Origin: an uncultured cyanobacterium
Lineage (GTDB): Bacteria; Cyanobacteriota; Cyanobacteriia; CACIAM-69d
Direction: 5' to 3'
Length of the DNA stretch: 49,718 nt
Assembly: GCA_937883785.1 (NCBI GenBank)
Contig: CALGDE010000097.1
Coordinates: 1 to 49,718, forward strand
Shown here in pieces: positions 34,198 to 42,649 of the stretch; position 1 is the first letter of the stretch, and each line of letters begins with the position of its first letter. A program made the translations under genes and the position numbers. Below the pieces are notes generated by a model that did not search any database, was not told where the DNA came from, and saw nothing but the letters and a program-made list of their open reading frames with translations.

Positions 34198-35730
34198 ATG
34201 GACCATAGTTTCACTCACTTTCTTCTTACGCAATTCAACGTAATGAGAACGTTCACTGAAAATGCGCCGATTCTAGAGCACGATTGGCTTGACTATCGAT
34301 TTAAGTTGTTCGAGAAATTTTGCTTTCCTGCCGTTGCGGGACAAGTGGATAACGATTTTTATTGGGCGATTTTATTCCACCCCAAAACTCCTGATGTGTT
34401 TATGGAGCGAGTTGCGGAACTTCAACGGCGATCGCCCCGCCTCAAACTATTTATAGGAGAGGATTTTTCCGGAATCTTAGTAAAAGAACTCTCAAAGCTT
34501 AAGCCGACAGAGTTCTTGGTAACTACCCGCTTAGATAATGATGATTCAATTTGCCAAGATTTTATCGGGCAGGTTAAGCAGAAAGCTCGGGAATACATTA
34601 CCCAGGAAAAAGAATTAAATCTGGAAGCCACTCCTCTGCTACTGGATTTCAGCTCGGGATACTTTACGGTTGGCGACTATCTTTATGAAACAACGGTGCC
34701 AGCAAACCATTTTTGTTCCATGGTGTCTCCGCTTACGGATAAAAGACCTATTGCAGAAGAAGATTTAAAAACAGTGTTTTCACTGCGACATCCGCAAATT
34801 CGTAAGCAGCCTGGATATAGGGAAATTGAGGGAAATCCCCTTTGGTTGGAGGTTATCCATGAAACCAACGTTAAGAACTACCTTCGCAATAAACTTACCC
34901 CTTGCGATCGCTTCAAAACGCCATTTTCTATTGATTGGACTCCAAGACCTGTAGAGGATAGTGATAGAAAATCAGGAAAAATCCTGAGGGTTCCATTTTC
35001 CGTGGCATCCAGGAGTGCCCTGGGAAGAACTGAATTCTTGAGACAGATAAATGCGGGAAAGAGATACCTACAGCTGGGTAATTTTGATCTAAAAAACTGT
35101 TTAAAGGCAAAGGGCTTCGATCAAAGAATTGGCGTTTCACCTCACTATCAATCGAAGAAAAAAAAGCAGAGCTCAGCCAGCAAAACTATTCACTACGCAA
35201 TGGTAAGTGATGACTTCTTTCGAGAGCACTCCAGTTTAGATCTTTCCTTTGACTTAATTGGTGTGGGGGAGTTTTATCAATTTAATCGTATTTTGCATGG
35301 CTTTCGTCAAGGTCTTGAATACAGCCACGGGCGAACCATATTTATTCTGAATAATACGTTTCCCATCAGCCGGGCCGCTGCTCTTCCTGACCATGACGAT
35401 TACATGGCGGCACGCCAGGAAACTGGGGATGTGCGTAGGGCGTGGATGGGGGATAACTATAAGCTGGTTTTTGCGCTGCGCGACTTCTTTCCCCAGCTAA
35501 GTTTTGCTACCATGCCTCGCCACAGCCAAACGATCGCCTGGTTTAAAAGCCGTGAGCCTGTGGAGCCAGCTTTTCAATCCATAGAGGCGATCGCCGCCCT
35601 AACCTACGACGACTTTTTAAATTTGCAGGAGTACCTCAATATTCAGGAAGATTTCAAAGCCATTTTGAAAACGATTGATCGCGATCTCAATGGCACTAAT
35701 GAAATCTTTGATTCGCTCAATACTGATTGA
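34198..35730 (+). CDS. putative rhamnosyltransferase, second tandem copy
   Basis: 510 residues, a full-length paralogue of the preceding gene. The N-terminus reads HFLLTQFNVMRTF and WLDYRFKLFEKFCFPAVAGQ. The metal-binding-type TTRLDNDDSICQDF block is identical. The C-terminus (AWMGDNYKLVFALRDFFPQL, AIAALTYDDFLNLQEYLNI) is nearly identical, while the middle third has diverged and differs in length. The copy is less AT-rich than the first and both keep the same GAGGCGATCGCCGCC HIP1 site near the 3' end, so they arose by duplication. Diverged middles suggest different acceptors (inference). It ends 27 bases before the convergent glgB stop codon. Confidence 0.78.
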   Translation: MDHSFTHFLLTQFNVMRTFTENAPILEHDWLDYRFKLFEKFCFPAVAGQVDNDFYWAILFHPKTPDVFMERVAELQRRSPRLKLFIGEDFSGILVKELSKLKPTEFLVTTRLDNDDSICQDFIGQVKQKAREYITQEKELNLEATPLLLDFSSGYFTVGDYLYETTVPANHFCSMVSPLTDKRPIAEEDLKTVFSLRHPQIRKQPGYREIEGNPLWLEVIHETNVKNYLRNKLTPCDRFKTPFSIDWTPRPVEDSDRKSGKILRVPFSVASRSALGRTEFLRQINAGKRYLQLGNFDLKNCLKAKGFDQRIGVSPHYQSKKKKQSSASKTIHYAMVSDDFFREHSSLDLSFDLIGVGEFYQFNRILHGFRQGLEYSHGRTIFILNNTFPISRAAALPDHDDYMAARQETGDVRRAWMGDNYKLVFALRDFFPQLSFATMPRHSQTIAWFKSREPVEPAFQSIEAIAALTYDDFLNLQEYLNIQEDFKAILKTIDRDLNGTNEIFDSLNTD

Positions 35731-35756
35731 TACGGGGCTGCTAATCCTTGATGCTG

Positions 35757-38117
35757 CTAATCCTCAATTTTTTCGATGGGAATAGCCGCTGCTGGGGCGA
35801 TCGCCGCCCGCCCCGTTTTCGGAGAGGTTTTGGTTTTAGTTTTATCCAGTTTCAGCACCAGAACCCCCAGCGGTGGCAGGCATAAATCGACAGAATAAGG
35901 GCGATTGTGGAACCACCACTCGTCGGAATACTTGCCCCCTAAGTTGCCCATATTGCTGCCGCCGTACTTTTGGGAATCGCTATTGAAAATCTCCGCGTAA
36001 TATCCTGCCTGGGGAACACCAACGCGATAGTGACCGTGGGGTTGGGGCGTAAAGTTGCACACCACCACCACAAAGTCTTCGTAATTTTCATCCCAGCGAA
36101 TAAAGGAAACAACGCTGTGCTGACTGTCGCTGCAATCAATCCACTCAAAACCGTCGTGGGAAAAGTCCTGGCGATATAAGCAGGGCTCAGCGCGGTACAG
36201 CTCGTTTAGCCCAGTGATAAAAGTTTTAAGGTTGATGTGGGTATCGTACTGCAGCAAATCCCAGGATAAGTCAGTCCAAACATTCCACTCATCCCACTGC
36301 CCAAACTCCATGCTCATAAACAGGGTTTTCTTACCGGGATGAGTAAACATATAGGCATACAGACAGCGCAGGTTGGCAAACTTCTGCCACTCGTCGCCGG
36401 GCACCTTGCCCAGCATATTGCTCTTGCCGTGGACCACTTCGTCGTGGGACAGCGCCAACATAAAGTTCTCACTGAACGCATACATGATGCTGAAGGTGAG
36501 GTTGTTTTGGTGGAACTGGCGGAACCAGGCATCCATGCTGAAGTAGTCCAGCATGTCGTGCATCCAGCCCATATTCCACTTCAGGTTGAACCCTAAGCCC
36601 CCCACATAGGTAGGCCAAGACACCATGGGCCAGGACGTGGACTCCTCCGCGATGGAGAGGGTGCCGGGATAGTAGCTAAATAGCAGATGGTTCACCTGGC
36701 GCAGGAAGTCGGCGGCTTCGATATTTTCCCGACCACCGTATTCGTTGGCGACCCACTCTCCGTCCTTGCGGCAATAGTCTAGGTAAAGCATGGAGGCGAC
36801 GGCATCCACTCGAATTCCATCGATATGGTACTTATCGAACCAGAAGAGGGCGTTGGAAACGAGGAAGTTACGCACTTCGTTGCGCCCGTAGTTAAACACC
36901 AAGGTGCCCCATTCTTTGTGCTCCCCTTTGCGGGGGTCTTCGTGTTCGTAGAGGCAGGTGCCATCGAAGGCTGCAAGCCCGTGCCCATCCTTAGGGAAGT
37001 GTCCGGGAACCCAATCGACGATTACACCGATATTTTCCTGGTGGCACCGGTCGATAAAGTACATCAGGTCTTCTGGCGTGCCGTAGCGGGAGGTGGCGGC
37101 ATAGTAGCCGGTCACTTGATAGCCCCAGGAGCCGTCGAAGGGGTGTTCGGCCACGGGCAGCAGCTCAATATGGGTAAAGCCCAGCTCTTTGACGTAGGGA
37201 ATGAGGCGATCGCTCAGTTCCCGGTAGGTTAAAAACCGAGCGCCAGGCTTAAGCTCAGTCACCTCCACAGCGGGAGCGGGAGTGCCATCGTAGTGGGTAC
37301 CAGGCTGGGAAAAGTTTGCGTGAAGCCAGGAGCCCAGATGTACTTCGTAAACGGAGATGGGCTGTTTTAAGGTGTCGCTATTGCGCCGCTGTTCTAGCCA
37401 ATCCGCGTCCTGCCACTCGTAGGCGTCCAGGTTAGTGACAATGGAGGCGGTTTTGGGGCGTACCTCTTGCTGGTAGCCATAGGGGTCGGACTTTTCGTAA
37501 ATGTGTCCTTCCCAGTTTTTGATTTCAAATTTATAGCTGTCCCCGACGTTGACTTCAGGCACGAAAATATCCCAAACGCCCCCTTCCATTTTGCGCATTT
37601 GGTGTTTGCGCCCATCCCAGTGGTTAAAGTCGCACAGCAGGGAAACGTTACGGGCGTTGGGAGCCCATACGGCGAAATAAACCCCAGTGACGCCATCGAT
37701 TTCCGCTTCGTGGGCCCCGAGCTTTTCGTAAATGCGGTGGTGGTTGCCTTCGCCAAATAGATGAATATCGAAGTCGGTAATCAGGGGGGACTTGAAGGCG
37801 TAGGGATCGTAGATGACGCGCTCGTGGTCGCCCTCTTTAAGCTTGAGCTGATAATTTTCAATATTGTCTCGCTCCACGATGCACTCGAAAAAGTGATCGT
37901 TGTGGACGGCGGTCATGGGATAGTCCTGGCGATCGCTAGGGAAAACCACCGACGCAGCATTGGCACTGGGTAGATAGGCACGAATTGCCCATTGGGTTTG
38001 CCCGTCGGCGCTGGTTCCATTGGGCTGAATTAAATGAGGACCCAGAACCTCGAAAGGATTGTGGTGCTGATTGTTAACAATGCGGTCAATCTGGTCGAGG
38101 GCAATGGTCGGGCTCAT
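35757..38117 (-). CDS. glgB: 1,4-alpha-glucan branching enzyme GlgB
   Basis: 786 residues. GlgB introduces alpha-1,6 branches into glycogen, in the cytosol. The N-terminal CBM48-like part starts at HHNPFEVLGPH and a second beta-domain follows. The GH13 barrel has LLPVAEHPFDGSWGYQ, GIRVDAVASMLYLDY with the Asp nucleophile, LSIAEESTSWP with the Glu acid-base, and LALSHDEVVHGKSNML with the third catalytic Asp. The C-terminal beta-domain closes the protein. The first 110 residues or so are the usual extension of the long-type (about 770-residue) branching enzymes. It is leftward, convergent with the rhamnosyltransferases and preceded by 606 bases of regulatory DNA. The call is firm. Confidence 0.95.
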   Translation of the reverse strand: MSPTIALDQIDRIVNNQHHNPFEVLGPHLIQPNGTSADGQTQWAIRAYLPSANAASVVFPSDRQDYPMTAVHNDHFFECIVERDNIENYQLKLKEGDHERVIYDPYAFKSPLITDFDIHLFGEGNHHRIYEKLGAHEAEIDGVTGVYFAVWAPNARNVSLLCDFNHWDGRKHQMRKMEGGVWDIFVPEVNVGDSYKFEIKNWEGHIYEKSDPYGYQQEVRPKTASIVTNLDAYEWQDADWLEQRRNSDTLKQPISVYEVHLGSWLHANFSQPGTHYDGTPAPAVEVTELKPGARFLTYRELSDRLIPYVKELGFTHIELLPVAEHPFDGSWGYQVTGYYAATSRYGTPEDLMYFIDRCHQENIGVIVDWVPGHFPKDGHGLAAFDGTCLYEHEDPRKGEHKEWGTLVFNYGRNEVRNFLVSNALFWFDKYHIDGIRVDAVASMLYLDYCRKDGEWVANEYGGRENIEAADFLRQVNHLLFSYYPGTLSIAEESTSWPMVSWPTYVGGLGFNLKWNMGWMHDMLDYFSMDAWFRQFHQNNLTFSIMYAFSENFMLALSHDEVVHGKSNMLGKVPGDEWQKFANLRCLYAYMFTHPGKKTLFMSMEFGQWDEWNVWTDLSWDLLQYDTHINLKTFITGLNELYRAEPCLYRQDFSHDGFEWIDCSDSQHSVVSFIRWDENYEDFVVVVCNFTPQPHGHYRVGVPQAGYYAEIFNSDSQKYGGSNMGNLGGKYSDEWWFHNRPYSVDLCLPPLGVLVLKLDKTKTKTSPKTGRAAIAPAAAIPIEKIED

Positions 38118-38723
38118 AAGAGGGCACGTAATAGCGTTTTTAAAACAGCGTCATAAAGACAGCGCCGGTAAAGGGCACTTCGCAACGGTTAGAGCAGTGC
38201 TTGCTCGGTGCTTATAAATATGCCTGAAATGTAGCCCATATTTTGCTTCAGATGTCACACCCCATTGGGCGATCGCGCTACTTTTGGGCAAATTTTGGGT
38301 CAAATGACCGCGAAATTATTGACCTGTCCCTCGTAATGGGGCTGAAATTATTGCTAGGTGTCCGCTAATTTGTTGAAAATCTGAAATATGGCGATCGCCC
38401 CTAACCGCCCCTTCTGCCTGGCTTTATTTAAGTCATTTGTCCCGACAAAGCAGTGTTGTTAGGGTAGTCCTGACAAGTGATGCTGAACAACAGAGATACT
38501 TATCGTTGCCTTTAAATACGCTAAGGGCTTGCCCAGTGAAATCTTAAATAAATCTCAAACCTAATGGTGGCTAAGGTTACAGCCCCAATGTTTTTTGATT
38601 TAAAGGGGCGTGTACTTCCCACTGTGTAAAGATTCTGGCGTCTAACTGAGCAAACGCCTTAAGGACTCTCCCAATCAATATCCCAACCAATAGCAACCTA
38701 GTCGTTACTTACCCCGCCGCACC
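38118..38723. other. intergenic region upstream of glgB
   Basis: 606 bases between divergent glgB and the glycosyltransferase gene, so both promoters should lie here. Two GAAATTATTG copies (about 38311 and 38343) form a direct repeat. TTTGTC and GACAAA form an inverted repeat near 38438-38452. A single GTTACA near 38575 lacks a second copy, so it is not an HLR1 site. I see no gene and no RNA. Confidence 0.4.
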
Positions 38724-39722
38724 GTGAATAAGCCTCCCGTTTCCCTTTGGACCCTCGTTGCACGCACCGATGTTCCATATATGCTCGAAACTATTCCTCA
38801 CCAGATTCGAGCCTGTAACTATCCCTTTGTAGAACGGGTTTTGGCGATGGATACGGCTCCTTTAACGGGCGACAAAGTGAAGCGCTACAACACTGGATCC
38901 CAAGAAGAATTGGATCAAGCTTGTCAGAAACTCATTGACTATGGCTGGATAGATCGCATCGTTAAAATTGACTATGATCCTAAGCTAATTAAGCAGATTT
39001 ATACCAAGTACTTTGGTCCTGAGCAAGCGCCACAAATGCTGGATCATACTCACAATTGGAAAGGGTCTACGGTGTATGCCTCGCTGTATTGTATTGAGCA
39101 GGCAAAAAGTGATTATTACTTACATTTTGATGCGGATATGATGCTGTATCAAAAGCCTGGGAACGATTGGATTAGTGACGCTATTAAACTCCAGGATTCG
39201 GTGCCAGAAATTGCTACGGTGCGCCCTCGCTGTGGTCCTCCCCATCCTGAAAATAAAGGGTTTCAGCCTAATCCCTATGAGGTGGATCCCAGGGGCTTTT
39301 GGGCTCATAAGTTCTTTAGCATGCGAGCTTATTTTGTTAGTCGAGAGCGTTTCGCGGAGCTGTCACCTATCCCTTTAAGCTGGTATCACCCGCCGCTGGC
39401 ATCTCGCTATTTGCCCACAAGGTTTTTGCAGCGGGTGGGACGAAAGATTGAAAACAAAATTCGAGGTAAAAATGGTCCCGTGAAAGGGGCGATCGCTTCC
39501 TTTGAGCCAATGACCAGCGAACGCCTTCGTAATAGTAAATACGTTCGTGCTGATTTAGATTCAATGGATGCTTGGACCATTCATCCAGCGAATCATAGCC
39601 CTGAATTTATTAATAGTTTGCCGCGTCTGATCAAGCTTATTGAAAATGGTGAATTTCCCGATGATCAAGCTGGTTACTACGACCTAAAGCTGGATGTTTG
39701 GCAGGATATGCTCAACGGTTGA
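38724..39722 (+). CDS. putative glycosyltransferase
   Basis: 332 residues from a GTG at 38724. The GT-A type signature is the DxD in YYLHFDADMMLYQ (Asp136 and Asp138), preceded by a SLYCIEQAKSD helix as in sugar-nucleotide-binding domains. The N-terminus (SLWTLVARTDVPYMLETIPHQIRAC) and C-terminus (about 260-332) are not from a subfamily I can name. There is no signal peptide and no membrane segment, so it acts on the cytosolic face, probably in surface polysaccharide synthesis. It is moderately AT-rich like the first rhamnosyltransferase copy. A decayed IS1-type element sits 180 bases downstream. The glycosyltransferase class is probable and the substrate is unknown. Confidence 0.7.
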   Translation: MNKPPVSLWTLVARTDVPYMLETIPHQIRACNYPFVERVLAMDTAPLTGDKVKRYNTGSQEELDQACQKLIDYGWIDRIVKIDYDPKLIKQIYTKYFGPEQAPQMLDHTHNWKGSTVYASLYCIEQAKSDYYLHFDADMMLYQKPGNDWISDAIKLQDSVPEIATVRPRCGPPHPENKGFQPNPYEVDPRGFWAHKFFSMRAYFVSRERFAELSPIPLSWYHPPLASRYLPTRFLQRVGRKIENKIRGKNGPVKGAIASFEPMTSERLRNSKYVRADLDSMDAWTIHPANHSPEFINSLPRLIKLIENGEFPDDQAGYYDLKLDVWQDMLNG

Positions 39723-39860
39723 TTTCTCTCTGGGGCGATCGCGGGCAACCATTCACAAGTGGTGCGGCGGCTTCGCGAGTGGGTGCGACGACCATTGGCG
39801 GCGGAATAGGGCGGGCTGGCTATCCTAGAAAGGGGCTAGTGAGGTTGGTGGCGTCGCATT

Positions 39861-39904
39861 ATGGCTGAGTTTTTTCTGGGGTGGGCTGAGGAACAGCGGC
39901 GATT
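39861..39904 (+). pseudogene. possible 5' fragment of a gene cut by the IS1-type element
   Basis: An ATG at 39861 opens a frame reading MAEFFLGWAEEQRRL that runs exactly into the left end of the insertion sequence at 39905; the frame then stops at 39950 inside the element. The 15 residues look protein-like, but the remainder of any such gene is not visible beyond the right end (40636 onward). It may be chance. Confidence 0.25.
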
Positions 39905-40635
39905 GGTAGTGGTGCGACGTAATGGTCAGAGAGCTAAAGACAAGGTGTAGTGATTCAGGAAATACCGCAGTGCCCCTGCATGGTTCTCCACCTTCTTGGA
40001 GAACGATAAGGCACGTCTAACCAACCGTGACATCCTCTGACGCAACGTGTTGTTCAATCGCTCAATATGATTCGTCTGTTCTTGTGCTTTACCCCCAGGG
40101 CACTGGCGTCTGCGGGGCAAGACACAGCTATAGGCATCCCAGAAATCGGTGGGGCACACCGCCCATTGGCGATACACTCCTGGCAAGGACTTCCACCACT
40201 GTTTGGCTGTATGACCACTGCGGTCTCCCAGAGCAAATCCCACCACCTCGTGGGTGTCACGCTCCATCGCCAACCCCACCTACTGCTTCTGCTTCTTGCT
40301 GCCCACGACAGACCACAGCTCGTCCATCTCCACCCTCAGTTTGCCCTTTTTTTCGGGGACACCGATAAATCCTCGGGTACGCTCTCCAGCTTCTGGTTCA
40401 TGTAGGTCTGGAGCCACCGTGGAGAGACTCCAGTGACCCGAGCGATTTCCGCTAGGGGTAGGCGCTCTAGCAAGAGTTTGTCCACAGTCTCGACAGCGGT
40501 ATCGTTGTTTGCCGTAGTGAGTACGTCCATACTTCATGGTGTTCGTAGACTAACAGCGGGGACAAGTCATGAGCACGGGGAGACGTATGGCTGATTCCCA
40601 TCTAACCATCATCACCATTACGTCGCAGCACTACC
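39905..40635 (-). mobile_element. decayed IS1-family insertion sequence
   Basis: The 731-base element is bounded by near-perfect 22-base inverted repeats: GGTAGTGGTGCGACGTAATGGT at 39905-39926, and its inverted copy with one mismatch at 40614-40635. Size and transposase match the IS1 family (about 0.75 kb). Flanks show no 8-9 base target duplication. The transposase reading frame has four inactivating lesions, so the element is dead unless helped in trans. Confidence 0.88.
39926..40570 (-). pseudogene. broken IS1-type transposase
   Basis: Read leftward from ATG 40570 the product starts with a zinc-finger-like MTCPRC and then meets an in-frame TAG. It continues with KYGRTHYGKQRYRCRDCGQT in the same frame, as in the N-terminal InsA part. 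A frameshift then leads to a helix-turn-helix (EIARVTGVSPRWLQTYM) in another frame. A second frameshift returns to VEMDELWSVVGSKKQ. A TAG at 40280-40282 sits where the family has Trp. The last part (LAMERDTHEVVGFALGDRSG to NHIERLNNTLRQRMSRLVRR) is the catalytic DDE-type InsB region with the terminal Asn-His and Glu-Arg motif. Two nonsense changes and two shifts make it non-functional. Confidence 0.9.
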
Positions 40636-40672
40636 CATCTACATTCGCCGCACAATTCGCTGCACATTATCG

Positions 40673-41596
40673 CTATACATTTCGCTTTCTATTTTCCTGA
40701 CCGCTGCTGGGCGATCGCACCGAATCCACCAGAGACGTCATCAAGCCCAGCTCTGCGCCACAGCGTTTACAAAATTGAGCATCGGGGTCATGAAATGCCC
40801 AACCACAGCCAGAACACTTCTGATTCACTTTCTGAACGCTGCGAATTAGCTGACGCACTAACTCACTCACCTGCCACGGAATTAACGTAATTCCTGCCAA
40901 AATCATTAATAGCGTAACCAATCGACCGGCATTGGACAACGGCGTAATATCCCCAAAGCCCACGGTGGTCATGGTGACAACGGTGAAGTAAAACGCATCT
41001 AAAAAGTTATGGATGGCGCTGTTGGGGGTGCTGTGCTCAACGTTATAAATCAGTCCAGCGGCGATAAATAATAAACACAGCAGTGTGAGAATAATCCGTC
41101 CGAGAATTTGACTATCTGCCAGGCTGAGGCGATTTAAAATGCGGCGACGGTCAAAAAACCGCAACAGCAGCAAAATGCGGAAGGATCGCAGCAGGCGCAC
41201 ATACAAAATATCCCAGCCCCCCATCACCATCGGCACTACAGCTACCAGGTCAATAAGCGAGTAAAGCTGAAACGGATAGCGCCATCGGTTGGGGGCGGAC
41301 CACCAGCGCATTCCGTATTCGATTACGAATAAAATTGATAGCCATCGGTCAATGCGGCGCAGGGTTTGGGCGATCGCCGGATCAATATCAAAGGTGGTGG
41401 CAACGAAGGAGGCAGAAGTGCCCAAAATCGCCCCCAACAGCACCAAGTTGACCGCCCAACTGACGGGAGAGTCCAGGTCATCGAGCCAGGCTCGCAGGCG
41501 ATCGCGCCGATTTAAGCGTCCAGCGTCGTCGTCAAACTGCTGGACAGCTTCGGTGTCGCCAGATTTTTCACCCGATTTAAAATCCGCTGGAGCCAT
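40673..41596 (-). CDS. voltage-gated-type potassium channel with C-terminal zinc ribbon
   Basis: 307 residues. Six hydrophobic segments fit S1-S6: about 43-65, 84-99, 112-127, S4 with spaced arginines (RLLRSFRILLLLRFFDRRR, about 134-152), 164-184, and 225-245. The pore carries the K+ selectivity filter TVGFGD (211-216) between S5 and S6. After S6 comes a four-Cys zinc ribbon, CSGCGWAFHDPDAQFCKRC (Cys261, 264, 276, 279). The ion-transport domain is firm; the zinc ribbon is directly visible and could regulate gating by metal or redox (inference). A 41-residue acidic N-terminus precedes S1. It lies in the inner membrane or thylakoid. It is leftward and divergent from an EamA gene 91 bases away. 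Confidence 0.9.
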   Translation of the reverse strand: MAPADFKSGEKSGDTEAVQQFDDDAGRLNRRDRLRAWLDDLDSPVSWAVNLVLLGAILGTSASFVATTFDIDPAIAQTLRRIDRWLSILFVIEYGMRWWSAPNRWRYPFQLYSLIDLVAVVPMVMGGWDILYVRLLRSFRILLLLRFFDRRRILNRLSLADSQILGRIILTLLCLLFIAAGLIYNVEHSTPNSAIHNFLDAFYFTVVTMTTVGFGDITPLSNAGRLVTLLMILAGITLIPWQVSELVRQLIRSVQKVNQKCSGCGWAFHDPDAQFCKRCGAELGLMTSLVDSVRSPSSGQENRKRNV

Positions 41597-41687
41597 AGAA
41601 TCGCGAGGCGGTGTTTTGCGATTGATTTTCCCACTAATGCTATCTTCTCTCGAAGGTTGCTTGGTGTCTTAAGGGGTAGGAAAGGGG

Positions 41688-42647
41688 ATGACGGATAGCG
41701 GTTTTGGGATTGCAGCGGCGTTAACGGCGGCCCTGTGCTGGGCGATCGCCACGCGGCTATTTGGCACACTGGGAAAAAATCTCAGCCCCGCTTGGTTGAA
41801 CTGCGCCAAGGGGGCGATCGCCATGACCCTGCTGCTGATCACCTTGGGGGGGCGATCGCTGGTAACGGGAAAAGAATTTCTAAATTTGCAAACGGCGGAT
41901 ATGGGATTTTTGGCGCTCAGTGGGGCGCTGGGAATTGGGGTGGGCGATACGGCTTACTTTGGATCTCTAAATCGGCTGGGACCGCGGCTGTCTTTACTTT
42001 TGGAGGCGGGGGCTCCCATTGTGACCGCGTCGCTGGCGTGGCTATTTTTAAACGAGGAATTAACGGCGACGACACTGCTGGGGATGGGCATCGCGATCGC
42101 CGGTATCACCTGGACCTTGGCGGAGCAAACGGCGGCATCGAGCACCCTTACCAACTCGCGCACCAAGATGCAGGGGGTGCTTTGGGGTGTTGTGGCGGCG
42201 CTGGCTCAGGCGGGCAGCTCGGTAATTGCGCGGGGAAGGCTGGTGGCGGGGGATGTGGATCCGCTGGAAAGTGCGTTGGTTCGGTTAGTGGCAGGTTCGG
42301 CGCTGGCGTTGGCGATCGCCACAATATTCCAGCCGTTCAAATCCGCTAAACCGTCGGAGCTATCCCCAAAACAAACGGATATTCCAAATCCCTCTTTCAA
42401 AAGTCTTCTATCACTAAATGCAGGATTTCGATTGGTGTTGGCAACATTCCTGGGCACCTATTTGGGAATTTGGCTGCAACAAACCGCTTTGAAATATACC
42501 TTAGCGGGCATTGCCCAAACTTGCTTAGCAACAACGCCGCTGTTTATTTTGCCGGTGCTTTATTTCACCGGTGAACGGTTTAGTAAACGGGCGATCGCGG
42601 GAGCAATGGTTACGGTGCTGGGCATTGTGGTGCTGCTGCAAAGCTAG
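41688..42647 (+). CDS. EamA-family (DMT) transporter
   Basis: 319 residues with about ten membrane segments in two EamA repeats. The first (about 5-140) ends with LGMGIAIAGITWTLAEQ. The second (about 160-315) ends with AGAMVTVLGIVVLLQS. Such proteins export metabolites or amino acids; no substrate can be assigned. The loop between the two halves (KPSELSPKQTDIPNPSFK) is hydrophilic. It should sit in the inner membrane. It is rightward, starts divergently from the channel gene, and ends two bases before the stop of the convergent STAND gene. Confidence 0.87.
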   Translation: MTDSGFGIAAALTAALCWAIATRLFGTLGKNLSPAWLNCAKGAIAMTLLLITLGGRSLVTGKEFLNLQTADMGFLALSGALGIGVGDTAYFGSLNRLGPRLSLLLEAGAPIVTASLAWLFLNEELTATTLLGMGIAIAGITWTLAEQTAASSTLTNSRTKMQGVLWGVVAALAQAGSSVIARGRLVAGDVDPLESALVRLVAGSALALAIATIFQPFKSAKPSELSPKQTDIPNPSFKSLLSLNAGFRLVLATFLGTYLGIWLQQTALKYTLAGIAQTCLATTPLFILPVLYFTGERFSKRAIAGAMVTVLGIVVLLQS

Positions 42648-42649
42648 GG

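Noticed and set aside
38573-38580. GTTACA near the glycosyltransferase promoter as an HLR1 site
   Set aside because: Only one half-site is present; the required second copy at two-base spacing is missing.
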